This document shows positions 20,164-33,000 of a DNA stretch of 42,500 nucleotides, in pieces. The stretch's first letter is position 1. Every line of letters starts with the position of its first letter. The translations under genes were made by a program, and so were the position numbers. The stretch is from Nemertoderma westbladi. Lineage: Eukaryota; Xenacoelomorpha; Nemertodermatida; Nemertodermatidae. Below the pieces are notes generated by a model, which had not been told where the DNA came from, searched no databases, and was given only the letters and a program-made list of their open reading frames with translations. The stretch is taken from contig JAUCBJ010003882.1 in the NCBI GenBank assembly GCA_032718475.1, forward strand, positions 1-42,500, in the 5' to 3' direction.

Positions 20164-23100
20164 TTACGGCCCAATCGGTAAGATATCTGGCGGCCCCTAT
20201 AAGAAGTTACAGCCCAATAGGTAAGATATCCGGCGGCCCCTATAGGAAGTTACAGCCCAATCGGTATGATATCCACCGGCCCCCATAGGAAGTTACGGCC
20301 CAATCGGTAAGATATCCGACGGCCCCTATAGGAAGTTACGACCCTATCGGTAAGATATCCGGCGGCCCCCATAGGAAGTTACAGCCCAATCGGTAAGATA
20401 TCCAGCGTCCCCTATAGGAAGTTACGGCCCAATCGGTAAGATATCTGGCGGCCCCTATAGGAAGTTACAGCCCAATCGGTAAGATATCTGGCGGCCCCCA
20501 TAGGAAGTTACAGCCCAATCGGTAAGATATCCAGCGTCCCCTATAGGAAGTTACGGCCCAATCGGTAAGATATCCGACGGCCCCTATAGGAATTTACGGC
20601 CCCTATAGGAAGTTACAGCCCAATAGGTAAGATATCCGGCGGCCCCTATAGGAAGTTACGACCCTATCGGTAAGATATCCGTCGGCCCCCATAGGAAGTT
20701 ACAGCCCAATCGGTAAGATATCCGCCGGCCCCCATAGGAAGTTACGGCCCAATCGATAAGATATCCGACGGCCCCTATAGGAATTTACGGCCCCTATAAG
20801 AAGTTACAGCCCAATAGGTAAGATATCCAGCGGCCCCTATAGGAAGTTACAGCCCAATCGGTAAGATATCCGGCGGCCCCTATAGGAATTTACGGCCCCT
20901 ATAAGAAGTTACAGCCCAATCGGTAAGATATCCAGCGTCCCCTATAGGAAGTTACGGCCCAATCGGTAAGATATCTGGCGGCCCCTATAGGAAGTTACAG
21001 CCCAATCGGTAAGATATCCGGCGGCCCCCATAGGAAGTTACAGCCCAATCGGTAAGATATCCAGCGTCCCCTATAGGAAGTTACGGCCCAATCAGTAAGA
21101 TATCCGGTGGCCCCTATAGGAAGTTACAGCCCAATCGGTAAGATATCCGGCGTCCCCTATAGGAAGTTACGGCCCAATAGGTAAGATATCCGCCGGCCCC
21201 CATAGGAAGTTACGGCCCAATCGGTAAGATATCCGACGGCCCCTATAGGAATTTACGGCCCCTATAAGAAGTTACAGCCCAATAGGTAAGATATCCAGCG
21301 GCCCCTATAGGAAGTTACAGCCCAATCGGTAAGATATCCGGCGGCCCCTATAGGAATTTACGGCCCCTATAAGAAGTTACAGCCCAATAGGTAAGATATC
21401 CAGCGGCCCCTATAGGAAGTTACAGCCCAATCGGTAAGATATCCGCCGGCCCCCATAGGAAGTTACGGCCCAGTCGGTAAGATATCCGACGGCCCCTATA
21501 GGAATTTACGGCCCCTATAAGAAGTTACAGCCCAATAGGTAAGATATCCAGCGGCCCCTGTAGGAAGTTACAGCCCAATCGGTAAGATATCCGGCGGCCC
21601 CTATAGGAAGTTACGGCCCAGTCGGTAAGATATCCGACGGCCCCTATAGGAATTTACGGCCCCTATAAGAAGTTACAGCCCAATAGGTAAGATATCCAGC
21701 GGCCCCTATAGGAAGTTACAGCCCAATCGGTAAGATATCCGGTGGCCCCTATAGGAAGTTACGGCCCAGTCGGTAAGATATCCGACGGCCCCTATAGGAA
21801 TTTACGGCCCCTATAAGAAGTTACAGCCCAATAGGTAAGATATCCAGCGGCCCCTATAGGAAGTTACAGCCCAATCGGTAAGATATCCGGTGGCCCCTAT
21901 AGGAAGTTACAGCCCAATAGGTAAGATATCCAGCGGCCCCTATAGGAAGTTACAGCCCGATCGGTAAGATATCCGGCGGCCCCTATAGGAAGACACAGTC
22001 CAATCAGTAAGGGCGGCCCCCATAGGAAGTTACGGCCCCTATAGGAAGTTACGACCCTATCAGTAAGTTATCCAGCGGCCCCCATAGGAAGTTACGGCCC
22101 AATCGGTAAGATATCCAGCGGCACCTATAGGAAGTTACGGCCCAATCGGTAAGATATCCGACGGCCCCTATAGGAAGTTACAGCCCAATCGGTAAGATAT
22201 CCAGCGTCCCCTATAGGAAGTTACGGCCCAATCGGTAAGATATCTGGCGGCCCCTATAGGAAGTTACAGCCCAATCGGTAAGATATCCGGCGGCCCCCAT
22301 AGGAAGTTACAGCCCAATCGGTAAGATATCCGGCGTCCCCTATAGGAAGTTACAGCCCAATCGGTAAGATATCCGGCGGCCCCTATAGGAAGTCACAGCC
22401 CAATCAGTAAGGGCGGCCCCCATAGGAAGTTACGGCCCCTATAGGAAGTTACGGCCCAATCGGTAAGATATCTGGCGGCCCCTATAGGAAGTTACAGCCC
22501 AATCGGTAAGATATCCGGCGGCCCCCATAGGAAGTTACAGCCCAATCGGTAAGATATCCGGCGTCCCCTATAGGAAGTTACAGCCCAATCGGTAAGATAT
22601 CCGGCGGCCCCCATAGGAAGTTACAGCCCAATCGGTAAGATATCCGGCGGCCCCTATAGGAAGTTACAGCCCAATCGGTAAGATATCCGGCGGCCCCTAT
22701 AGGAAGTCACAGCCCAATCAGTAAGGGCGGCCCCCATAGGAAGTTACGGCCCCTATAGGAAGTTACGGCCCCTATAGGAAGTTACGGCCCAATCGGTAAG
22801 ATATCTGGCGGCCCCTATAGGAAGTTACAGCCCAATCGGTAAGATATCCGGCGGCCCCCATAGGAAGTTACAGCCCAATCGGTAAGATATCCGGCGTCCC
22901 CTATAGGAAGTTACAGCCCAATCGGTAAGATATCCGGCGGCCCCCATAGGAAGTTACAGCCCAATCGGTAAGATATCCGGCGTCCCCTATAGGAAGTTAC
23001 AGCCCAATCGGTAAGATATCCGGCGGCCCCTATAGGAAGTCACAGCCCAATCAGTAAGGGCGGCCCCCATAGGAAGTTACGGCCCCTATAGGAAGTTACG

Positions 23101-26100
23101 GCCCAATCGGTAAGATATCTGGCGGCCCCTATAGGAAGTTACAGCCCAATCGGTAAGATATCCGGCGGCCCCCATAGGAAGTTACAGCCCAATCGGTAAG
23201 ATATCCGGCGTCCCCTATAGGAAGTTACAGCCCAATCGGTAAGATATCCGGCGGCCCCCATAGGAAGTTACGGCCCAATCGGTAAGATATCCGCCGGCCC
23301 CTATAGGAAGTTACAGCCCAATCGGTAAGATATCCGGCGGCCCCTATAGGAAGTCACAGCCCAATCAGTAAGGGCGGCCCCCATAGGAAGTTACGGCCCC
23401 TATAGGAAGTTACGACCCTATCAGTAAGATATCCAGCGGCCCCTATAGGAAGTTACGGCCTAATCGGTAAGATATCCAGCGGCACCTATAGGAAGTTACA
23501 GCCCAATCGGTAAGATATCCGGCGGCCCCTATAGGAAGTCACAGCCCAATCAGTAAGGGCGGCCCCCATAGGAAGTTACGGCCCCTATAGGAAGTTACGA
23601 CCCTATCGGTAAGATATCAGGCGGCCCCCATAGGAAGTTACGGGCCAATCAGTAAGATATCCAGCGGCCCCTATAGGAAGTTACAGCCCAATCGGTAAGA
23701 TATCCGGCGGCCCCCATAGGAAGTTACAGCCCAATCAGTAAGATATCCCCCATAGGAATTTGGCCCCTATAGGAAGTTACGACCCTATCAGTAAGATATC
23801 CGGCGGCCCCCATAGGAAGTTACAGCCCAATCGGTAAGATATCCAGCGTCCCCTATAGGAAGTTACGGCCCAATCGGTAAGATATCCGGTGGCCCCTATA
23901 GGAAGTTACGGCCCAATCGGTAAGATATCCGGCGGCCCCCATAGGAAGTTACGGCCCAATCAGTAAGGGCAGCCCCCATAGGAAGTTTTGGCCCCTATAG
24001 GAAGTTACGACCCTATCAGTAAGATATCCGGCGGCCCCCATAGGAAGTTACAGCCCAATCGGTAAGATATCCGGCGTCCCCTATAGGAAGTTACGGCCCA
24101 ATCGGTAAGATATCCGGTGGCCCCTATAGGAAGTTACGGCCCAATCGGTAAGATATCCGGCGGCCCCCATAGGAAGTTACGGCCCAATCAGTAAGGGCAG
24201 CCCCCATAGGAAGTTTTGGCCCCTATAGGAAGTTACGACCCTATCAGTAAGATATCCGGCGGCCCCCATAGGAAGTTACAGCCCAATCGGTAAGATATCC
24301 GGTGGCCCCTATAGGAAGTTACAGCCCAATCGGTAAGATATCCAGCGTCCCCTATAGGAAGTTACGGCCCAATCGGTAAGATATCCGGCGGCCCCTATAG
24401 GAAGTTACGGCCCAATCGGTAAGATATCCGGCGGCCCCTATAGGAAGTTACAGCCCAATCGGTATGATATCTGGTGGCCCCTATAGGAAGTTACAGGCCA
24501 ATAGGTAAGATATCCAGCGGCCCCTATAGGAAGTTACAGCCCAATCGGTAAGATATCCGGCGGCCCCCATAGGAAGTTACGGCCCAATCGGTAAGATATC
24601 CGGCGGCCCCTATAGGAAGTTACAGCCCAATCGGTATGATATCTGGTGGCCCCTATAGGAAGTTACAGGCCAATAGGTAAGATATCCAGCGGCCCCTATA
24701 GGAAGTTACGGCCCAATCAGTAAGATATCCGGCGGCCCCTATAGGAAGTTACGGCCCAATCGGTAAGATATCCAGCGTCCCCTATAGGAAGTTACGGCCC
24801 AATCGGTAAGATATCCGGTGGCCCCTATAGGAAGTTACAGCCCAATCGGTAAGATATCCAGCGTCCCCTATAGGAAGTTACGGCCCAATCGGTAAGATAT
24901 CCGGCGGCCCCTATAGGAAGTTACGGCCCAATCGGTAAGATATCCGGCGGCCCCTATAGGAAGTTACAGCCCAATCGGTATGATATCTGGTGGCCCCTAT
25001 AGGAAGTTACAGGCCAATAGGTAAGATATCCAGCGGCCCCTATAGGAAGTTACAGCCCAATCGGTAAGATATCCGGCGGCCCCCATAGGAAGTTACGGCC
25101 CAATCGGTAAGATATCCGGCGGCCCCTATAGGAAGTTACAGCCCAATCGGTATGATATCTGGTGGCCCCTATAGGAAGTTACAGGCCAATAGGTAAGATA
25201 TCCAGCGGCCCCTATAGGAAGTTACGGCCCAATCGGTAAGATATCCGGCGGCCCCTATAGGAAGTTACGGCCCAATCGGTAAGATATCCGGTGGCCCCTA
25301 TAGGAAGAAACAGCCCAATCGGTAAGATATCCAGCGTCCCCTATAGGAAGTTACGGCCCAATCGGTAAGATATCCGGCGGCCCCCATAGGAAGTTACAGC
25401 CCAATCGGTAAGATATCCAGCGTCCCCTATAGGAAGTTACGGCCCAATCGGTAAGATATCCGGCGGCCCCCATAGGAAGTTACAGGCCAATAGGTAAGAT
25501 ATCCAGCGGCCCCTATAGGAAGTTACAGCCCAATCGGTAAGATATCCGGCGGCCCCCATAGGAAGTTACGGCCCAATCGGTAAGATATCCGGCGGCCCCT
25601 ATAGGAAGTTACAGCCCAATCGGTATGATATCTGGTGGCCCCTATAGGAAGTTACAGGCCAATAGGTAAGATATCCAGCGGCCCCTATAGGAAGTTACAG
25701 CCCAATCGGTAAGATATCTGGCGGCCCCTATAGGAAGTTACGGCCCAATCGGTAAGATATCTGGCGGCCCCTATAGGAAGTTACGGCCCAATCGGTAAGA
25801 TATCTGGCGGCCCCTATAGGAAGTTACGGCCCAATCGGTAAGATATCTGGCGGCCCCTATAGGAAGTTACGGCCCAATCGGTAAGATATCTGGCGGCCCC
25901 TATAGGAAGTTACGGCCCAATCGGTAAGATATCTGGCGGCCCCTATAGGAAGTTACGGCCCAATCGGTAAGATATCTGGCGGCCCCTATAGGAAGTTACG
26001 GCCCAATCGGTAAGATATCCGGCGGCCCCCATAGGAAGTTACGGCCCAATCGGTAAGATATCTGGCGGCCCCTATAGGAAGTTACGGCCCAATCGGTAAG

Positions 26101-28510
26101 ATATCTGGCGGCCCCTATAGGAAGTTACGGCCCAATCGGTAAGATATCTGGCGGCCCCTATAGGAAGTTACGGCCCAATCGGTAGGATATCTGGCGGCCC
26201 CTATAGGAAGTTACGGCCCAATCGGTAAGATATCTGGCGGCCCCCATAGGAAGTTACAGCCCAATAGGTAAGATATCCGGCGGCCCCCATAGGAAGTTAC
26301 AGCCCAATCGTAAAGATATCTGGCGGCCCCTATAGGAAGTTACGGCCCAATCGGTAAGATATCTGGCGGCCCCCATAGGAAGTTACAGCCCAATCGGTAA
26401 GATATCCGGCGGCCCCCATAGGAAGTTACAGCCCAATCGGTAAGATATCCGGCGGCCCCCATAGGAAGTTACAGCCCAATCGGTAAGATATCCAGTGGCC
26501 CCCATAGGAAGTTACAGCCCAATTGGTAAGATATCCGGCGGCCCCCATAGTAAGTTACAGCCCAATTGGTAAGATATCTGGCGGCCCCTATAGGAAGTTA
26601 CGGCCCAATCGGTAAGATATCTGGCGGCCCCCATAGGAAGTTACAGCCCAATCGGTAAGATATCCGGCGGCCCCCATAGGAAGTTACAGCCCAATCGGTA
26701 AGATATCCGGCGGCCCCCATAGGAAGTTACAGCCCAATCGGTAAGATATCCGGCGGCCCCTATAGTAAGTTACAGCCCAATTGGTAAGATATCTGGCGGC
26801 CCCTATAAGAAGTTACAGCCCAATCGGTAAGATATCCGGCGGCCCCCATAGTAAGTTACAGCCCAATCAGTAAGATATCCGGCGGCCCCCATAGGAAGTT
26901 ACAGCCCAATAGGTAAGATATCCGGCGGCCCCCATAGGAAGTTACAGCCCAATAGGTAAGATATCCGGCGGCCCCTATAGTAAGTTACAGCCCAATTGGT
27001 AAGATATCTGGCGGCCCCTATAAGAAGTTACAGCCCAATCGGTAAGATATCCGGCGGCCCCCATAGTAAGTTACAGCCCAATCAGTAAGATATCCGGCGG
27101 CCCCCATAGGAAGTTACAGCCCAATCGGTAAGATATCCGGCGGCCCCTATAGTAAGTTACAGCCCAATTGGTAAGATATCTGGCGGCCCCTATAAGAAGT
27201 TACAGCCCAATCGGTAAGATATCCGGCGGCCCCCATAGTAAGTTACAGCCCAATCAGTAAGATATCCGGCGGCCCCCATAGGAAGTTACAGCCCAATCGG
27301 TAAGATATCTGGCGGCCCCTATAAGAAGTTACAGCCCAATCGGTAAGATATCCGGCGGCCCCCATAGTAAGTTACAGCCCAATCGGTAAGATATCCGGCG
27401 GCACCTATAGGAAGTTACAGCCCAATCAGTAAGATATCCGGCGGCCCCCATAGGAAGTTACAGCCCAATCGGTAAGATATCCGGCGGCCCCCATAGTAAG
27501 TTACAGCCCAATCAGTAAGATATCCGGCGGCCCCCATAGTAAGTTACAGCCCAATCAGTAAGATATCCGGCGGCCCCTATAAGAAGTTACAGCCCAATCG
27601 GTAAGATATCCGGCGGCCCCTATAAGAAGTTACAGCCCAATCGGTAAGATATCCGGCGGCCCCCATAGTAAGTTACAGCCCAATCGGTAAGATATCCGGC
27701 GGCCCCCATAGTAAGTTACAGCCCAATCAGTAAGATATCCGGCGGCCCCCATAGGAAGTTACAGCCCAATCGGTAAGATATCCGGCGGCCCCCATAGGAA
27801 GTTACAGCCCAATCGGTAAGATATCCGGCGGCCCCTATAGTAAGTTACAGCCCAATTGGTAAGATATCTGGCGGCCCCTATAAGAAGTTACAGCCCAATC
27901 GGTAAGATATCCGGCGGCCCCCATAGGAAGTTACAGCCCAATCGGTAAGATATCCGGCGGCCCCCATAGGAAGTTACAGCCCAATCGGTAAGATATCCGG
28001 CGGCCCCTATAGTAAGTTACAGCCCAATTGGTAAGATATCTGGCGGCCCCTATAAGAAGTTACAGCCCAATCGGTAAGATATCCGGCGGCCCCCATAGTA
28101 AGTTACAGCCCAATCAGTAAGATATCCGGCGGCCCCCATAGGAAGTTACAGCCCAATAGGTAAGATATCCAGCGTCCCCTATAGGAAGTTACGGCCCAAT
28201 CGGTAAGATATCCGGCGGCCCCCATAGGAAGTTACAGCCCAATAGGTAAGATATCCAGCGTCCCCTATAGGAAGTTACGGCCCAATCGGTAAGATATCCG
28301 GCGGCCCCCATAGGAAGTTACAGCCCAATCGGTAAGATATCCAGTGGCCCCCATAGGAAGTTACAGCCCAATCGGTAAGATATCCAGTGGCCCCTATAGG
28401 AAGTTACGGCCCAATCGGTAAGATATCCGGTGGCCCCTATAGGAAGTTACGGCCCAATCGGTAAGATATCCGGCGGCCCCTATAGGAAGTTACGGCGCAA
28501 TCGGTAAGAT
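20164..28510. repeat. 8.3-kb satellite array, 43-bp monomer
   Basis: Roughly 190 head-to-tail copies of a 43-bp unit: AAGTTACAGCCCAATCGG, then TAAGATATCCGGCGG, then CCCCTATAGG. Main variants are ACAG/ACGG, TCGG/TAGG/TCAG, ATCCGG/ATCCAG/ATCTGG, GGC/GTC and CTATAGG/CCATAGG. Two internal-deletion monomers recur (TTTACGGCCCCTATAAG, and CAGTAAGGGCGG without the GATATC core). Because 43 is not a multiple of three and each unit carries stops, no long open frame exists. Nearly every unit keeps GATATC, so an EcoRV ladder of 43-bp multiples is predicted. The array is GC-rich against AT-rich flanks. Confidence 0.98.
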
Positions 28511-28927
28511 ACCAAGCTGGCTTATCGGACGTTTTGGCAAAAATCGAGCACCGCCTAGTTTCTTGGTGGGACATTTTCGCGCAGACCTGGCAGATTAAAA
28601 TTATTTACACAAATAGCCACTGACACTATATATAATATCGATTATGCCAATAATATTTTCATTTAATAAATTTAGTTAACTGTCTTATTGAACAACGAAA
28701 GAAATTTAATATTAATAATAAATTAATCATTTTTTCCGATGGGAAGGCTCTTTCCCCTAGTAGTATCATCCACAACCTACCTATCATGCCCACAGTCTTT
28801 TTAAACTATCATTTATAAAATTACAAAAAGCGACGGCCCAAGAAGCGTTCGGTGCATATATTCGCGCGGTATTTCACGAGGTGTCGATGTGGTAATTAGT
28901 CAATAACTACATTAAACCATTTGTCAA

Positions 28928-29210
28928 ATTTTTGTATTTGTTAGATTCAGAAGATAGCGTAGGTATTTTGAAACTACGCGTAGGTGCTACGCGTAGCTAC
29001 GCATAGGTGCTACGCGTAGCAGTCCTGATAACAATGAAATTAGTCATTCTAACTTTAAGTAGTCTTTGTATATGAAATATTTTTTACAGTGATGAATTTA
29101 ACAGAGTTAAATTTAAGCTAAAAAATATTTTGTATTCATTAGATTCAGAAGTTAATTTGACATTCCAGCTTTAAGTACTTAACCTTGTGTATGAAATATA
29201 ATTAAGAGTA
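28928..29210 (+). repeat. diverged direct duplication, about 200-bp period
   Basis: TTTGTATTTGTTAGATTCAG at 28931 and a close match (TTTTGTATTCATTAGATTCA) at 29128 are each followed by a TTAAGTA block and then a GTATATGAAATAT or GTGTATGAAATAT block. The copies have diverged, and the CpG-rich palindrome sits in only the first. Confidence 0.5.
28974..29020. repeat. CpG-rich palindromic cluster
   Basis: Three copies of the self-complementary octamer TACGCGTA within 47 bases, two of them extended to GCTACGCGTAGC, plus a TACGCATA variant. It can form short hairpins and stands out in an AT-rich, CpG-poor neighbourhood. Confidence 0.8.
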
Positions 29211-29371
29211 TATTAAGATATTAAGTTATTAAGTTAACGTTATACATTAAGAGATATTTAACTTTCGGAATCTATTTAACCTTCAACGAATTAAGTTTTA
29301 AATTACGTTTTAAGTACATAACGCAGTGGATAGGCAGTGTTAAAAATGTATTGAAGATTATTATGCTTAGT

Positions 29372-29623
29372 TTATTTAGGACGTTGGACAAAGGAAAAGT
29401 ACCGTATAGATGTGTCTATATAAAAAGGACTGTTGTTCTCTATGTATAAACTGTTTATATAATTTTGTTTCTGTTTCCTGAGAAGTTCGGTCAGTAATAA
29501 ACTAACTAGAATAAGTATCGTAAATATCACTGTTATCATAGAAACAACACAGTAAACATCAAACAAATCACTCGCGTATCCACATTTAAAATAAAATGAA
29601 AGTTTACGTGTCCAACAATTTCA
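29372..29623 (-). CDS. possible membrane-spanning terminal exon
   Basis: An open minus-strand frame, with no good ATG, contains a strong hydrophobic segment (VVSMITVIFTILILVSLLL) followed by a charged, Tyr-rich tail (TELLRKQKQNYINSLY) and a stop at 29372. This is the profile of a type I membrane protein's last exon. It lies about 450 bases downstream of the 1031-codon frame on the same strand, which could splice into it from a donor near its own end; I found no certain splice pair. It could also be chance hydrophobicity in AT-rich DNA. Confidence 0.25.
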
Positions 29624-30068
29624 ACTTTATTTACCCAAATAAACCGAAGATAAAATTAATCAAAACTTTGAGTATTTATAGTCAGTATGATTTCAGATTA
29701 ACCACTGTGTCCAACTGTCCATGGTTATGTGGAAAAAGTAAATTTAATACGTAAAATATAAAATTTGTTAATTGATATAATTATTAAAATAAACATTTGC
29801 ACCATAATTAATTAAATATAAATACTAAATACCGCGCTATATATTGCTAGTCTTCGTCAAACATGTATTGAGTGAAACAAAATTAACAGAAAAATTAATG
29901 TTATGAAGTTATAATATGTTAGAAAGTTATAATGTAATGTTAAAGTTATGAAGGCCAATAGATTGAACATTTATGAATGTTATGTTTTTTTAGTTGTTAG
30001 TTTAATGATCACCTTGAATCGTTAAAAATCTACAATTTATGTAGGTTTCCACTGTTTTCTATACTGTT

Positions 30069-33000
30069 TTAAATTTCTTCCACACCAATACAACTCTGAC
30101 ACCGACACTGGGAATGCGCTTCCACTATTGACCGCTGGGCGGCATACTGCGGTCGATTATCCTGGTCACACGTCATCGCGATCTCCGCGTCGAAAACTGA
30201 CGTTGCCACGCAACCGACCGGACAACGTAAGACCCCCTGCTGCGAGTCACACCCTGCACGCCCGCCGAACGTTGCGTTGCGTAATGCGTGCGGCGCGGGC
30301 TCGCACTCGCACCGATGACAGACCCGCTGCTGGCGGGAGGGCGGGCAACCGGTACCGGTACCGACGGCAGAGACAGCCCGATCGCGATACTGCGAACCGG
30401 AGCCGCAACTGGCGGCGTCGCAGACGCTCCACTCGCCCCAACCGCCCACCACGCAAGAAAACTCAGGGGAAGCCACCCCGAGGCAGCAGACGGAAACAGC
30501 GACAGTAGCGTGAGAGTACAACCCATCGTTAACCATCACGTGAAACTTATCCTCAACCATCATGTTTACCTCGTTGCCTTGGAGACACGCCGCAGGTTCG
30601 TAACGGATAATACCGTCGCCGATAGCCGCGTTCATGTTGTCATAGGAACCGCAGAAGGTTGAATCGTATCCACCGGGTCGGTATGACACCATGGTGACAT
30701 CATGTTCGGTTTGTGTATCCAAGGTAACTGAGCCGGAATTCGGTTGATATATTGTTAGACAAACCTGGACCTCCTTTATTAGTAATTGGTTTTCGATACG
30801 AATATTCCGGAGTGAACTTATAATATTCGCATTTACATTCTGTTTTGAGTGGATTATAACTGGTTGAATATGAGTTATAGAATAGCGGGAGATTTGAATA
30901 TTAGCTGTGAACTGCCTGGATTGGCTAACCACCACCCCTTGGTTAGCCAATAGCTGAGCCGTTTTAGGTACACCAATGGAAATGTTGATGCTAGCCAAAC
31001 CCATAAAGTTAACCAAAGGGGTGAATTTCATAGAGGCTATTGCTTCACGCACTAAGGGAGCAGGACCTGCGAAGCACATGTTGCTGGGGTAACCCCCATG
31101 CACCCCCATGTGATCAAAATAAAGGCGAAGCTCGTCCGGCATTGTCATGGAAACAAGTCCGTGATTGGACGTTACATTAACATGGAGTATACCGGGAACA
31201 TCTTCCCCTGGTAAGGACATTCTGACACCTACCGGTTCCAGAGTACTACCCTGATTTATACTCCTCAGCATGGATGTAACCTCGACACCTTCAACACTAC
31301 CGATGCACTGTGATTTTGCTCCGACGGCCCAAACTGTTAATATTTCGTGTATAATATTTCCATCTCCCCTGTAAACGACTATTCTTATTGGTTCAACGCA
31401 GCTAGAACTGTCGCTCAAACGAATTTCACTTTCTTCTAGTGCGCGATTGCATTCCTCTGTGGTGTTGCAGGTAAATTCCAACAACAATGGGGAGCTGCCA
31501 CCGGTTAATATCAGCTGATCTGCGGTAATGCGAAACCGACGTTGAAAGTTGGAGGCTCGCGAGCGGATGGTGAGAATTGAAAGGGTTTTGATATCATCGT
31601 CGTTTTGAAAATAAATAAAGAGATTTGATGGAATTAAACTGGTAGGCGGTTGACTCGCCGTTACATCAATTATCACTTCCATTTTTGTAGGCTCAATATC
31701 AACTGTCTCTTCGCATACTGTGGCATCATTAGTTACCATAGCTTCTTCCACGGTCACCTCCAACTTACTTGTCCAATCGGAACACCTGGTCTCCATCCAG
31801 TAAGGGGGGAGAATTCGGGGTTGCCAAGCCCACACCTTGGTAGGGAAAGGGTACCAGAATCGTGGGTACCAACTCGGCCACACATTGGGGTGACGGGGGC
31901 CACGCGCCTCATATCTGTCTGCCTGCCCCGGTTCCATCCACAGCGAGGTCGGAAGGGCCCAGCTCGGAGGCTTCGCCCATTCATCGCACCACGGGACATA
32001 CAACAGACTAGATAGAGCCGAGTTGACGCTGGTAAGCGAGCCGTGAAAGACTAAACGTTTTTTCCCGTTGCAGCCATTATCAACACCCTCGGCCATGTTA
32101 TTTTCGAAAAACTGGTTGAAATCTCCATTGTGATCAATATGGTGCCGCACCCCGGCACCATAACTTCCGTTTATAATGGAGTACTGTTTCTCAAATATGA
32201 TATCGGTCAGCGGTTGATCAGTATTAACCCAAAGAACTCCACCCTTATCGAGTTCTAGAGTAACCTTATAACTCGCCTTATCTATACCATCATCATCTCC
32301 TATCTTTAGATTGTCTATAAGAACGGCCTGACCTTCAGTGGTTGTGACTCTCCCGCCTCGTAGTCGTTCAATAAACACGGGAGCGTCGCTACTAGAACTT
32401 ATAAAGACACTCAACGTTTCAGTAACGACAGACTTTTCATTAAGATTCTCCAACTCCTCTGCTATCGCGTGGACATTGAAGCAGAACTTACCGTGGTCGT
32501 TAGAACGAGGTTTTATTTTAAGACCAATAAGATCGCTTTCCGACAAGTTGCCCAGATGAGTTTTGCTCAGTTCTGTGTTATCCGACTTAGTAAACAGCCA
32601 ACCAGTAGGTATGTGAAGAGGACAAGAACAAACCGCGTCTCTACAGCTGAGAGGCTCCCAACAGTCGCACAGTTTAACGGATAATGACTCCGAGCCGTCG
32701 TTGTCATAGAGACATGCGGCTATGACGTCAGAAAATTCTTCGCCTTCTTGAATGTAAACGGTTTGAACCCTTAAAGCGGGGGCGTCCACCGAAGGTTTGA
32801 CGTCAATCGTAACGGTGGCAACAGGTGACGTATCAAACTCATCGCTAACGCGGTAAGCAAACTGAACGCGACCGGAATAGTGGGCAATAGGAACGAATAT
32901 AAACTCCCCCGTGGCAGTGTCGACTAATCGGATGTTAGGACTGCCCGCCACCAGCTGGTACCGCGTATACAACGCTGTGTGATTGGCTGTCGCACGTGGA

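Larger units (their letters stand above)
28511..30068. other. AT-rich spacer after the satellite
   Basis: Contains a CpG-rich palindromic cluster (28974-29020), a diverged duplication (28928-29210) and a possible membrane exon (29372-29623, minus), each listed separately. A minus-strand AATAAA at about 29625 could serve the gene ending at 30069. Confidence 0.45.

Noticed and set aside
20164-28510. CRISPR-like array
   Set aside because: Contiguous head-to-tail 43-bp monomers without unique spacers, in a eukaryotic gene context.
30128-30662. Arg/Pro-rich frames on the plus strand and overlapping minus frames
   Set aside because: Shadows of the 1031-residue gene, whose signal peptide and domains fix the true frame.
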